This document shows, piece by piece, positions 32,302-41,161 of a DNA stretch of 64,000 bases. The notes under the pieces were generated by a model. It saw only the letters and a program-made list of their open reading frames with translations. It made no database searches and had not been told where the DNA came from. Numbering within the stretch: position 1 is the first letter of the stretch; the number at the start of each line of letters is the position of its first letter. Location: assembly GCF_900114315.1 (NCBI RefSeq), contig NZ_FOSQ01000001.1, positions 1,377,782-1,441,781 of the forward strand, written 5' to 3'. Both the position numbers and the translations under genes were made by a program. The DNA comes from Falsiroseomonas stagni DSM 19981 (GTDB lineage: Bacteria > Pseudomonadota > Alphaproteobacteria > Acetobacterales > Acetobacteraceae).

Positions 32302-34630
32302 CGTTGCTGATCTCCCAGAGGCGCGAGGGGCTGAGCGGCATTTCGAGAATCTCGATCTCCTTGGAAGGCAGGTCCAGCGCATCCTCCAGAGCCTGCGCGA
32401 ACAGCGCGCCGACGGGGATCGCGCCCGCCTCCCCGGCTCCCTTCACGCCGAGCGGATTCAGCGGCGATGGCGTCACCGTGTGGTCCATCCGGATGCGCGG
32501 CACATCCAGCGCGGTGGGCAGCAGGTAATCCGCCAGGCTGGCATTCATCAACTGGCCCTGTTCGTCCCAGTGCAGCTGTTCGAAGAAGGCATTGCCGATT
32601 CCCTGCGCGACGCCGCCCTGGATCTGCCCCGCCAGGATCAGCGGATTGATCACCGTGCCGCAATCATGCACCACGACGTAGTCGAGGATGGTGGGGCGCA
32701 GGGTCAGCGGATCGACCTCCACGATCATCGCATGCGCGCCGCTGGCCGTGGCGCCGCCGGCGGGACCGAAATAGGAGGTCGCCTCCAGCCCCGGCTCCGT
32801 GCCCGGCGTGACCGCGCCGCGCATGGGGTTCGCCAGGCCCGCCAGCGCGCCGAGCGTGATCGAATGGTCGGGCACGCCGACGACATGCACCTTGCCATCG
32901 GCGATCACCAGATCCTCCTCCGCGCATTCGAAGTGGCGCGCGGCGGTCTTGAGGATCTTCTGCCGCACGACCTTCGCGGCTTCATGCGCCGCGCTGCCGG
33001 CGACGACGGCGCCCCGGCTGGCGAAGGTGCCGACCCCCCAATAGAACTGGTCGGTGTCGCCGGTCGTCACCTCGATGTCGCGAATATCGACGCCGAGTTG
33101 TTCGGCGACCACCTGCGCGAAGGCCGTGGCGTGGCCCTGGCCCTGGCTGCCGATGCCGGTGGCGAGGCTGACCTTGCCGCTGCCCTGCACCTGGACCTTC
33201 GCGCCCTCATAGGGGCCGATCCCGGTGCCCTCGACATAGCAGACCACGCCGATGCCGAGCGCACGTCCCTCCGCGCGCGCCCTGGGCTGCGTCTCCGCGA
33301 TGAAGCGGTCATAGCCGATGGCGTCCAGCGCCTTCGCCAGGATCGGCGCGTAATTGCCGCTGTCGTAGGAGAGGCGGGAGAAATCCTGGTAGATGACGCC
33401 CTGGTCGTAGGGGAAGGCATCCGGCGGGATGAAGTTGCGGCGCCGGATCTCGTTGCGGTCGATGCCGAGTTGTCGCGCCGCGATATCGAGCAGCCTTTCC
33501 ATCACGAAGACACCGTGCTGGCGGCCGGCGCCGCGATAGGGCGTGACCAGCGTGCGGTTGGTGAAGACGGCGGTGAAGACGCTGTCATAGGCCGGCACGA
33601 CATAGCAGCCGAGCAGCGTGCACTGGCTGTTCAGCGGCAGGGTCAGGCCATAGGGGTCGTAGGCGCCGTTGTCGTGCAGGAACACATCCTTCACGCCGAG
33701 GATGCGGCCCGACGCATCCAGCGCGATCTCCGCATCATGGATCTGGCTGCGTTCATGGGTCGTGGCGAAGAAATGCTCAAGCCGATCCTCGATCCACTTC
33801 ACCGGCCGGCCGAGGCGCATGGCCGCCCAGGGCACCAGCACTTCCTCGGGGTAGAACATCATCATCTTCGGCCCGAAGCCGCCGCCGATATTGGGCGCCA
33901 CCACGCGCACCTGGCGTTCGCTCAGGCCCAGCATCGCCGCCAGTCCGTTGCGGATGACGACGGGCGCCTGGGTCGTGTCCCACACCGTCAGCCGGTCCGC
34001 GCGCGGGTCCCATTGCGCGACGACGCCGCGGGTTTCCATGGGAATGGAGGCGCCGCGATCATAGGTGAAGCGCCGCCTAACGACCAGCGCCGCCGCCTTC
34101 GCGGCCGCCGCGTAATCCCCGCGATGCTGGTGGACCTTCGCCGCGACGTTCACGCCGAGATGCTCATGCACCAGGGCCGCGCCGGGTTGCAGCGCGGCTT
34201 CGAGATCGCCGACGGCGTCGAGGACCTCCCACTCAACGGCGATGTCGCCCAGCGCGTCCTCCGCGATGTAGCGGCTCTCGGCCACCACCATCGCCACGGG
34301 CTCCCCGACATGCCGTGCCTTGTCCTTCACCAGCGGCACCTGGCAGCATTGATGAAAGACCATGCCCGGCACGGGCGGCGGCGGCACCAGCAGCGGCCCT
34401 GGCTTCCAGTAGTCGCCCAGATCCTCCGCCGCATAAGCCGCGATCACGCCGGGCCGGGCGCGCGCGGCGCCGAGATCGACCGACAGCAGTCGCGCATGGG
34501 CGTGCGGGCTGCGCAGGAAGGCCACATGCAGCAGGCCGGGCAGTTCCACGTCATCGACGAACAGCGCCTCGCCCCGCAGCAGGCGGGGGTCCTCGTTCCG
34601 GGTCAGCGGCTTGCCGAAGGAATGCGTCAT
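32294..34630 (-). CDS. Molybdenum hydroxylase large subunit (xanthine dehydrogenase/CoxL family)
   Basis: 778 residues, the normal length for the molybdopterin cytosine dinucleotide subunit. The N terminus has LTRNEDPRLLRGEALFVDD. Moco-contact segments include PNIGGGFGPK (about 246-255), TPYRGAGR (363-370) and GSQGQGHATAFAQV. The catalytic Glu is about 734 in GVKGAGEAG. True CO dehydrogenase has AYRCSFR with a Cu-binding Cys where this protein has PYRGAGR, so it is not a CO dehydrogenase. It belongs to the ring or aldehyde hydroxylases, which insert an oxygen from water next to a ring nitrogen. It is coupled by overlaps to the FeS subunit upstream and the ABC ATPase downstream. Confidence 0.92.
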   Translation of the reverse strand: MTHSFGKPLTRNEDPRLLRGEALFVDDVELPGLLHVAFLRSPHAHARLLSVDLGAARARPGVIAAYAAEDLGDYWKPGPLLVPPPPVPGMVFHQCCQVPLVKDKARHVGEPVAMVVAESRYIAEDALGDIAVEWEVLDAVGDLEAALQPGAALVHEHLGVNVAAKVHQHRGDYAAAAKAAALVVRRRFTYDRGASIPMETRGVVAQWDPRADRLTVWDTTQAPVVIRNGLAAMLGLSERQVRVVAPNIGGGFGPKMMMFYPEEVLVPWAAMRLGRPVKWIEDRLEHFFATTHERSQIHDAEIALDASGRILGVKDVFLHDNGAYDPYGLTLPLNSQCTLLGCYVVPAYDSVFTAVFTNRTLVTPYRGAGRQHGVFVMERLLDIAARQLGIDRNEIRRRNFIPPDAFPYDQGVIYQDFSRLSYDSGNYAPILAKALDAIGYDRFIAETQPRARAEGRALGIGVVCYVEGTGIGPYEGAKVQVQGSGKVSLATGIGSQGQGHATAFAQVVAEQLGVDIRDIEVTTGDTDQFYWGVGTFASRGAVVAGSAAHEAAKVVRQKILKTAARHFECAEEDLVIADGKVHVVGVPDHSITLGALAGLANPMRGAVTPGTEPGLEATSYFGPAGGATASGAHAMIVEVDPLTLRPTILDYVVVHDCGTVINPLILAGQIQGGVAQGIGNAFFEQLHWDEQGQLMNASLADYLLPTALDVPRIRMDHTVTPSPLNPLGVKGAGEAGAIPVGALFAQALEDALDLPSKEIEILEMPLSPSRLWEISNGG

Positions 34631-35091
34631 GCGCCGCGCTCCGCGGCCAGCAACACCGCATCGACGATGTGCTGGTAGCCCGTGCAGCGGCAGAGGTTGC
34701 CGGATAGCGCGTGGCGCACCTCATCCTCCGTGGGTTTCGGATTCTCGGCGAGGAAGGCCGTCATGGTCATGAGGATGCCGGGGGTGCAGTAGCCGCATTG
34801 CAGCGCATGGCTGTCCTGGAAGGCCTGTTGCAGCGCATTGAGCCTGGCCGGGGCCTGCGCCAGACTCTCCACCGTGCGTATGTCATGCCCCTCCGCCTGC
34901 ACGGCGAAGGCAAGGCAGGCCCTCGCCGGCGCGCCATCCCAGAGAATCGTGCAGGCGCCGCAGACGCCGTGCTCGCAGCCGACATGCGTGCCGGTCAGGC
35001 CGATCTCGTGGCGGATGAAGTCGCTGAGCAGCAGGCGGGGCTCCACGTCGCGCTCATGGGCGACGCCATTCACCGTCACGCGCACCTTCAT
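34627..35091 (-). CDS. Molybdenum hydroxylase small subunit, two [2Fe-2S] clusters (CoxS-like)
   Basis: 154 residues. The N-terminal plant-ferredoxin cluster uses Cys39, 44, 47 and 59 (VGCEHGVCGACTI). The C-terminal helical cluster uses Cys99, 102, 134 and 136 (QCGYCTPG and GNLCRCTGY). It carries electrons from the Moco site to FAD. It overlaps both neighbouring subunit genes by four bases. Confidence 0.96.
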   Translation of the reverse strand: MKVRVTVNGVAHERDVEPRLLLSDFIRHEIGLTGTHVGCEHGVCGACTILWDGAPARACLAFAVQAEGHDIRTVESLAQAPARLNALQQAFQDSHALQCGYCTPGILMTMTAFLAENPKPTEDEVRHALSGNLCRCTGYQHIVDAVLLAAERGA

Positions 35092-35957
35092 GCCGCGCGC
35101 TCCGCCGCCAGAGTCAGTGCCCGGGCGGCCAGCACGCCGGCGAGGTGCCGCTGATAGGCCGGGGATGCCTGCACGCTGCCCATCGGCTCGATCTCCGCCT
35201 TTGCCGCTTCGGCGGCTGCCGCGATATCCGCGCCCGTCAGCGCCGTTCCGACCAGCGAAGCGGCCGCGACCGGTGCCGCCATCGGCGTCGGCCCCGCGCT
35301 GCAGAAGGCCAGCCGCGCTTCCGCGCAGCGCCCGGCGCCATCCCGCCGCAGCAAAGCGGCCACGCCCATCATCGCGTAGTCGCCGCGCCGCCGCGCCACT
35401 TCCAGGAAGGCGGTGCCGGTGTCCGGGGGCAGGGGAGGGATGATGATCGCGGCCAGCATCTCATCCTCCGCCAGCGCCGTGGTCAGCGGGCCCAGGAAGA
35501 AGTCCCGCGCCGCGACCTCCCGCATCCCGGAGGCGCGCCGCAGCTCCATCCGTGCCCCGAGCGCCAGCATCACCGCCGGCATCTCGCTGGCCGGATCGGC
35601 GTGGGAGAGGTTGCCCCCCAGCGTGCCGCGCGTGCGGATCTGCGGATGCGCCACCTCCGCCAGCGCTTCCGCCAGCAGGGGCAGGCGCCGCGCCACGGCC
35701 GCGTCCCGCTCGATCATCCGGTAGCGGACGGTGGCGCCGACGCGCAGCGACCCATCCGCCAGCCAATCCAGCGAATCGAGCCCCGCCACCCGGTTCAGGT
35801 CGATCAGCACGCCGGGTTGCGCCACCCGGAAATTCATCGCCGGCACCAGGGACTGCCCCCCGGCCAGGAAGCGTGCGGCTTCCCCATGCGCGGCCTTCAG
35901 GGCCAGGGCGGCATCCACCGTCTCCGGCGCATGCCAGTCGAAGGGCGCCGGCTTCAC
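35088..35957 (-). CDS. Molybdenum hydroxylase medium subunit, FAD-binding (CoxM-like)
   Basis: 289 residues. FAD-pyrophosphate motifs are AGGQSLVP (about 32-39) and TLGGNLSHADPASEMP (about 112-127), followed by the C-terminal CO-dehydrogenase flavoprotein domain. It passes electrons from the FeS clusters to an external acceptor. It is the first gene of the seven-gene hydroxylase-ABC operon, which runs to 28707. I found no sigma-54 element in the 137 bp upstream. Confidence 0.94.
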   Translation of the reverse strand: MKPAPFDWHAPETVDAALALKAAHGEAARFLAGGQSLVPAMNFRVAQPGVLIDLNRVAGLDSLDWLADGSLRVGATVRYRMIERDAAVARRLPLLAEALAEVAHPQIRTRGTLGGNLSHADPASEMPAVMLALGARMELRRASGMREVAARDFFLGPLTTALAEDEMLAAIIIPPLPPDTGTAFLEVARRRGDYAMMGVAALLRRDGAGRCAEARLAFCSAGPTPMAAPVAAASLVGTALTGADIAAAAEAAKAEIEPMGSVQASPAYQRHLAGVLAARALTLAAERAA

Positions 35958-36094
35958 GCGATCATCCTCATGGGGGCGAAACTGCCAGAACCGGGCCTGC
36001 CCCTGCCAGAGGCGTTTTCCGCATCGCCCGTTCCGCCACGCCGCCGGATGCCGCCTTCTTGCCCAGGCTGCGCGCGGCGTGGTCAGCTGGGGTC

Positions 36095-36658
36095 ATGCCC
36101 ATTACCGCCTATCTCGCCGGTCCCGATGTCTTCCTGCCCGATGCGCCGGGCCATGCCGCGCGGAAATCCGCCATCTGCGCCGCGCACGGCATCACCGCCC
36201 TGCCGCCGCTGAATGAGGATGTGGCGAGCCTGGCCGCCATGCCGGAGGCGGCGGCCTGGCGGATCATCTTCGCCAAGGACATGGCGATGATGGAACGCGC
36301 CGACATCGTCATCGCCAACCTGACGCCGTTCCGCGGCGCCTCGGCCGATGCCGGCACCCTGGTCGAACTCGGCTGGTTCCTGGGACGGGGCCGGCCGATC
36401 TTCGCCTATTCCAACAGCGCGATCCTCTTCGCCGCCCGCAGCCAGGCGCAGGTGGCGGCGGTGCCGGACCCCATGCCGGGGCTGACAGTCGGCGGCTTTG
36501 GCCTGCCGGACAACCTGATGATTCCGGGCGCCGTGGAAACCGGCGGGTTGCCCATCCAGCTGCCGGAAGGCGGCCGGGACCTGCCCTTCGATTCGCTGGC
36601 GGTCTTCAGTCGCTGTGTGGCGGCCGCGGCCCGGCGACTCGGCGTGGCGCCGGGCTGA
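36095..36658 (+). CDS. Nucleoside 2-deoxyribosyltransferase family protein
   Basis: 187 residues from ATG 36095. It has the PF05014 pattern: AYLAGPDVFLP near the N terminus, FAKDMAMMERADIVIANLTP in the middle and GASADAGTLVELGWFLG, where Glu91 matches the family nucleophile. These enzymes swap or release the base of 2'-deoxynucleosides. The divergent neighbour is the molybdenum hydroxylase operon. This fits a supply of free pyrimidine or purine bases to the ring pathway. Its last 53 bases overlap the 3' end of the convergent marR gene. Confidence 0.85.
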   Translation: MPITAYLAGPDVFLPDAPGHAARKSAICAAHGITALPPLNEDVASLAAMPEAAAWRIIFAKDMAMMERADIVIANLTPFRGASADAGTLVELGWFLGRGRPIFAYSNSAILFAARSQAQVAAVPDPMPGLTVGGFGLPDNLMIPGAVETGGLPIQLPEGGRDLPFDSLAVFSRCVAAAARRLGVAPG

Positions 36659-37127
36659 AGGTCGGGGGTTCCAGATTCGCCTTGGCCCGCTTCAGCAGGG
36701 CGATCAGCGTCTCGACCTCCGCCTCGCTCATCCCCTGGGTGGCGACTCCGATCACCTCCCGCGCCCGGGGCAGCAGCACCTCCCGCAGGGCGCGGCCGGC
36801 CGGGGTCAGGCGGATATGGACCTTCCGCCGATCCTCCTGGCTGCGGTCCCGGGTGATCCAGCCCGCTTCCTCCATGCCCCGCAGGGCAATCACGGCGGTC
36901 GGTTCCTGCATGCCGATGCGGGTGGCGAGTTCGCGCTGGGTCAGGCTGTCCTCCTCCCACAGCACGCGAAGGAAGTACCAGGCGCCGAGCGTGGCACCGC
37001 TGGGCTGGATGCGGATCTGCAGGGCGCGCTGCATGGCGCGGTTCAAATCCCGGACCTGGAAGCCGAGGCTGTGTTCCAGCGGCAGCGCCAGGGCGCGGTC
37101 CGAATCCTTGGCGGCGCGACGGGTCAT
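36606..37127 (-). CDS. MarR family transcriptional regulator
   Basis: 173 residues. The winged helix covers about residues 40-130, with LTQRELATRIGMQEPTAVIALRGMEEAGWI (read in parts) and the wing SQEDRRKVHIRLT. The C-terminal tail after residue 150 is proline/arginine rich and is encoded in the overlap with the deoxyribosyltransferase gene. MarR proteins usually sense small aromatic or phenolic ligands. Targets are not evident, but the neighbouring hydroxylase and hydrolase operons are candidates. An inverted repeat GCCGG/CCGGC lies at 37155-37172, just upstream. Confidence 0.9.
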   Translation of the reverse strand: MTRRAAKDSDRALALPLEHSLGFQVRDLNRAMQRALQIRIQPSGATLGAWYFLRVLWEEDSLTQRELATRIGMQEPTAVIALRGMEEAGWITRDRSQEDRRKVHIRLTPAGRALREVLLPRAREVIGVATQGMSEAEVETLIALLKRAKANLEPPTFSPAPRRVAGPRPPHSD

Positions 37128-37258
37128 GGCCCCTTCTACAACCCCCGCCGCCGCGCCGGAAAGCGCGCCGGCGGGTCAGCCGGGCAGGAGCGGCCAGAAG
37201 CAGGCGACCGCGGGTGCGCCCCGGGCACGACCCTGGCCCGATCGCCGGTTCCGGGCGG

Positions 37259-38683
37259 CTATTCCGCCAGGGACATGCCCAGTGCCGGCTTGGCATCCGG
37301 CGGCAGCGGGCTCTGATAGGGCTTGCCGCCGGTGCGGGCGCGGTGGTCGGCCTTGGCCTTGGCGATGATGTCGGGGTTGCGCAGCGCATCCACCGCCGTG
37401 CCCGCCATCACCTTGGCCACATGAACCATGCCCGTATGGGCCGCGTCGGTCTTGCCCTGCGCCACCACCTGCCAGGAATGGCCGGGGGTGCCGATGGCGT
37501 AGGTGGCGCCCCGCGCCTGCACGGTCGGCACCTTCCAGGACACGTCGCCCACATCGGTGGAGCCGTTCATCCCCGCGCCCTTGGCGCCGAGCGGCACGAT
37601 CGCGTCACACAGCGGCTTGCCCGTTTCCGGCACCACGCCCTGGCGGCGATAGGCAGAGAGGATGTCCTCATCCCGCAGCGTCTTCTGGATCTCGGCGGCG
37701 AATTCCTTGTCCGCCTCCGTGAAGGGCGGCGGGCCGAGACGCTCGAAATTGTCGTGCATGAGCTGTTCGAGCGGCGAGTTGCCGAGCAGGTTGGAGACGG
37801 CGGAGATGACCTGGGTGGAGACCGTCGTCTCCGTCATCAGCGCCGCGCCATCGGCGATCTTGCGCACGCGCTTCACCAGCGTGTTCAGCTCATCGAGGTT
37901 CCGCGCGCGGATGAGGTAGCGGACCTTGGTGCGGCTCTGCACGACATTGGGCGCGATGCCGCCGGCATCGAGATAGGCGTAGTGGATGCGCGCGTCGGAG
38001 GGCATGTGCTCCCGCATGTAGTTCACGCCGACATTCATCAGCTCGATCGCATCCAGGGCGGAACGGCCGAGATGCGGGGAGGAGGCCGCATGGGCGGCAC
38101 GGCCGATGAACGAAAAATCGATGCGCGTATTGGCCAGGCTGATCGGTTCATTCACGCCGGAGAAGGCGGCCGGATGCCAGGATATGGCGATGTCCACGTC
38201 GTCGAAGGCGCCGGCGCGTACCATGAAGCCCTTGGCCGCGCCGCCTTCCTCCGCGGGACAGCCGTAATAGCGGACGCGCCCCGGCAGGTTGTTGGATTTG
38301 AGAAAATCCTTGACCGCGGCGGCGGCGAGCAGGCTCGCAGAGCCCAGCAGGTTGTGGCCGCAGCCATGGCCGTTGCCATCGCCCGGGATCGGCCGGTGCT
38401 CCGCCACGCCGGCTTCCTGGGACAGACCAGGCAGCGCATCATATTCGCCGAGGATGGCGATGACCGGCCCACCCTCCCCGAACTCACCCATGACGGCGGT
38501 CGGGATGCCGGCGACATCCTTCGTGATGGCGAAGCCCTCGGCTTCCAGCATCGCGATGTGCTCGGCGACGCTGCGATGCTCGTTGTAGCAGAGCTCCGGC
38601 ATGCCCCAGACCCGGTCGCTCAGCGCCGCGTATTCCGGGCGCCGGTCATCCACCAGGCGCCAGATCTCGTCGTCATTGCGCAT
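37259..38683 (-). CDS. M20 family amidohydrolase, AbgB (p-aminobenzoyl-glutamate hydrolase B)-like
   Basis: 474 residues. M20D metal motifs are GHGCGHNLLG and GCPAEEGGAAKG, with the dimerisation domain from about 190 (RIDFSFIGRAAHAASSPHLG) and GTPGHSWQ near the C terminus. AbgB-type enzymes cleave amide bonds of N-acyl amino acids in the cytosol. It is the last gene of the five-gene minus operon 43533-37259, next to an SDR. The substrate is unknown. An N-acyl or ureido acid would fit the nitrogen-scavenging context. Confidence 0.9.
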   Translation of the reverse strand: MRNDDEIWRLVDDRRPEYAALSDRVWGMPELCYNEHRSVAEHIAMLEAEGFAITKDVAGIPTAVMGEFGEGGPVIAILGEYDALPGLSQEAGVAEHRPIPGDGNGHGCGHNLLGSASLLAAAAVKDFLKSNNLPGRVRYYGCPAEEGGAAKGFMVRAGAFDDVDIAISWHPAAFSGVNEPISLANTRIDFSFIGRAAHAASSPHLGRSALDAIELMNVGVNYMREHMPSDARIHYAYLDAGGIAPNVVQSRTKVRYLIRARNLDELNTLVKRVRKIADGAALMTETTVSTQVISAVSNLLGNSPLEQLMHDNFERLGPPPFTEADKEFAAEIQKTLRDEDILSAYRRQGVVPETGKPLCDAIVPLGAKGAGMNGSTDVGDVSWKVPTVQARGATYAIGTPGHSWQVVAQGKTDAAHTGMVHVAKVMAGTAVDALRNPDIIAKAKADHRARTGGKPYQSPLPPDAKPALGMSLAE

Positions 38684-38694
38684 TGCCGTATCCC

Positions 38695-39453
38695 CTAGAT
38701 CCGCCCGCCATTCACCGGCAGGACATGGCCGGTGATGAGTTTCGCATGCTCCGAGGCGAAGAACAGCACGCCATCGGCGATGTCATCGGGTTCCCCCAGC
38801 CGGCCGAGCGCGATGGTCCGCAGCACCGCCTGCTTCTCGGCCTCCGGCCGCGCCTCCCAGACCTTCATCTTGTCCGGCGTGCTGTATTGCAGCCCGGGCG
38901 CCACGCTGTTGACCGTGATGCCGTAGGGGCCGAATTCCACCGCCAGCTGCTTCGTCAGCCCCACCAGCGCGTGCTTCGCCGCCGTATAGGCCTGGATCCC
39001 GGTGCGGGAGGCCTGGAGCCCTGCGGTGGAGGAGACGGTGACGATCCGCCCGCGTCCCGCCGCCTTCATGCCCGCCCCCGCGGCACGGGTCAGCCCCAGG
39101 GCAGCGTTGACGTTGACGGCGAAGATCGAATCCCAATCGGCGTCCGGCGCTTCCTCCACCCGGTGGAAGGCTGCGCCCAGCGTGCCGCCGGCATTATGGA
39201 CCAGCACGCGGATGGCCTCGCCCGTTGCCGCCTCCACGCCCTTGATCCAGGCACCGGCCGCGGCGCGGTCGGAGAGGTCCACGACCGCCGTCGTGATGCC
39301 CCGCCCGACCGCGGTTTCCGCCAGCCCCGCCGCATCCACGTCGCAGGTGAAGACGCGCGCGCCGAGCGCCGCGAAACGCTGGCAGATGGCGCGACCGAAG
39401 CCGATCGCGCCCCCGCTGACGGCCACCACCTGGCCATCGAACCGGATCTGCAT
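38695..39453 (-). CDS. Short-chain dehydrogenase/reductase
   Basis: 252 residues. The cofactor motif is SGGAIGFGRAI (about 13-23, the usual TGxxxGxG with Ser first), then HNAGG at 86-90, and the catalytic set Ser142, Tyr156 and Lys160 (AYTAAK). FTCDVD after the second strand suggests NAD preference through Asp38. It probably oxidises or reduces an alcohol or keto intermediate. The start overlaps the M28-like gene's stop as TGATG. Confidence 0.92.
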   Translation of the reverse strand: MQIRFDGQVVAVSGGAIGFGRAICQRFAALGARVFTCDVDAAGLAETAVGRGITTAVVDLSDRAAAGAWIKGVEAATGEAIRVLVHNAGGTLGAAFHRVEEAPDADWDSIFAVNVNAALGLTRAAGAGMKAAGRGRIVTVSSTAGLQASRTGIQAYTAAKHALVGLTKQLAVEFGPYGITVNSVAPGLQYSTPDKMKVWEARPEAEKQAVLRTIALGRLGEPDDIADGVLFFASEHAKLITGHVLPVNGGRI

Positions 39454-41147
39454 CAGCCCAGCGCCGCCGCGGCGTCCGCGATGGCCGCGCGGGCTTCGCG
39501 CAGGGCATAGGCGATGCGGTTGCGCGCGCGCAGCGCATCGACGGCCGCGTACTTCTCCTCATCCGTGCCCAGCGTGGTGGCGGCCAGGTCGCGGATCGGC
39601 TGGATCGTCGGCCAGTTCGGCATGGGCAGGGCATGCGGATGCAGGAAGCGGTCGCCGGCCGTATAGTCCGCCGGCACCAGCGCGCGCGATGCCCGCATCA
39701 GCGCCGCATTCGCCCGCGCCGCGTCCTTCGCCGGCCGCCCCGCCAGCGCCGCCGCCGCATCGCGCAGCGCCATGGCGCTGTCCACCACCGCCTCGATCGG
39801 GAAGCGTCCCGCAAGCGTCGCCCGCAGCGGCTCCAACTCCGCCAGCAGGGAAGCCGCGGTCGCGGCATGATCCAGCGGCACCACCGGTGTCGCCATCAGG
39901 TTCCAGACGACCTGGCCCAGCACCCGCGTATCCCGCACCAGATTGCCCTCATCGACCTTGTCGATCGTGTCGTGCGGCGTGTGCCACCACCAGCCCAGCG
40001 CATTGCGTGCCGCGGCATGCTTCGCCGGCTGTTCGCTGAGCGTGCCGAACATGGAGGGAATGCCGACGCCGACGAAGCTGTCGTCGCTGCTGCGGTTCTT
40101 ACGCTTGCCCTTGTAGACCTGGTTGGTGTGGGCCTGCACGGCGGAAGCCGCCAACTGCCACAGCTCCGCCATCGCCGCCGTGTTCGCCAGCACGGTCGCG
40201 CCCGCGCCGCCCAGGCTGTCCACATTCACATGCGCGACGCAGCGGCGATCCAACTCGTCCCAGTGGGCATCGGCATACCAGGCGCTGCTGGAATAGCGGC
40301 CATGCGAATGGCCGGACCAGAAGCAGACCCGCAGGCCACGCTGCCATTGCTCGCGCCGCTCAGCGCAAAGTCGAGCCACCTCCATCATCCCCGCATTGGC
40401 GGAGCCATTGTCCATCACGCCGTAGTACCAGGTGTCGTGGTGGCCGGAGAGCAGGACGAAGGGCTCGTCACCGCCGCCCGCCGGCCCGTCCAGCTCTGCC
40501 ACCAGGATCGGCGTCTTGCGCCAGCCGGTATCGGCTTCCGCATGCAGCGTGACGACCGGGGCCTTCCCCGCCGCCAGCGCATCGCGGATGGCACTGCCAT
40601 CGGCATGGTCGACGCTGCACACGACGGTGCGCGGCATGCCGTCCCTGGTGCTGTTGCCCGGGCTGCCCCAGACTGGGGAGATGCACATCTCATGGATGTG
40701 CTCGTGATGGCTGATGTGCAGATGGGCGATCGCGCCCGCATTCGTCGCGCGCTGCGCCGTCGCCGGCGTGGCCATGCCCTCGATCAGCAGGATCTTCCCG
40801 GCCAGGTCCTTGCCCGCGAAATCGGCCTCCGTCCCATGCCCGACATAGAGGGGCACGCCGGAGACACCCTCCGGCGGCGAGGATTGGGAGAAGCTTTGCG
40901 TGATGGCCTTCAGCGGCTTGCCGTCGACCAGCACGGAGGCCTTGCCCGGCAGGCTGATGAAGGCGTCATGCAGGATCACCTCCGTCCGGAAGCCGTAATC
41001 CCGCATCCGCTGGTCGATGAAGGCCAGGCCCTCCCGCTCCTCCGCGGTGCCGGAGCTTTTCACCCATCGCGCGATCTCTCGCAGATTGGCCATCATCTCC
41101 GGGCCGCTGACCGCGTCGGTGAAGTTCGTCGTCGTGCCGTCGGGCAT
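39453..41147 (-). CDS. M28-like metallopeptidase-fold protein with PA domain
   Basis: 564 residues from ATG 41147, preceded by GAGGGG; a TTG at 41165 overlapping the upstream stop is less likely. A protease-associated domain spans about 95-165. The M28 fold follows with LSGHHDTWYYGVMDNGSA holding the His and Asp metal ligands. Where aminopeptidases have the Glu-Glu pair, this protein reads FWSGHSHGRYSSSAWYAD, so the catalytic base appears changed. No signal peptide was seen. It may act on small amides rather than peptides. Confidence 0.82.
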   Translation of the reverse strand: MPDGTTTNFTDAVSGPEMMANLREIARWVKSSGTAEEREGLAFIDQRMRDYGFRTEVILHDAFISLPGKASVLVDGKPLKAITQSFSQSSPPEGVSGVPLYVGHGTEADFAGKDLAGKILLIEGMATPATAQRATNAGAIAHLHISHHEHIHEMCISPVWGSPGNSTRDGMPRTVVCSVDHADGSAIRDALAAGKAPVVTLHAEADTGWRKTPILVAELDGPAGGGDEPFVLLSGHHDTWYYGVMDNGSANAGMMEVARLCAERREQWQRGLRVCFWSGHSHGRYSSSAWYADAHWDELDRRCVAHVNVDSLGGAGATVLANTAAMAELWQLAASAVQAHTNQVYKGKRKNRSSDDSFVGVGIPSMFGTLSEQPAKHAAARNALGWWWHTPHDTIDKVDEGNLVRDTRVLGQVVWNLMATPVVPLDHAATAASLLAELEPLRATLAGRFPIEAVVDSAMALRDAAAALAGRPAKDAARANAALMRASRALVPADYTAGDRFLHPHALPMPNWPTIQPIRDLAATTLGTDEEKYAAVDALRARNRIAYALREARAAIADAAAALG

Positions 41148-41161
41148 GCTTGCCGTTCCCC

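Noticed and set aside
32294..35957. Aerobic carbon monoxide dehydrogenase
   Set aside because: The large subunit lacks the Cys-containing AYRCSFR loop and reads PYRGAGR instead, so a general molybdenum hydroxylase is the better call.
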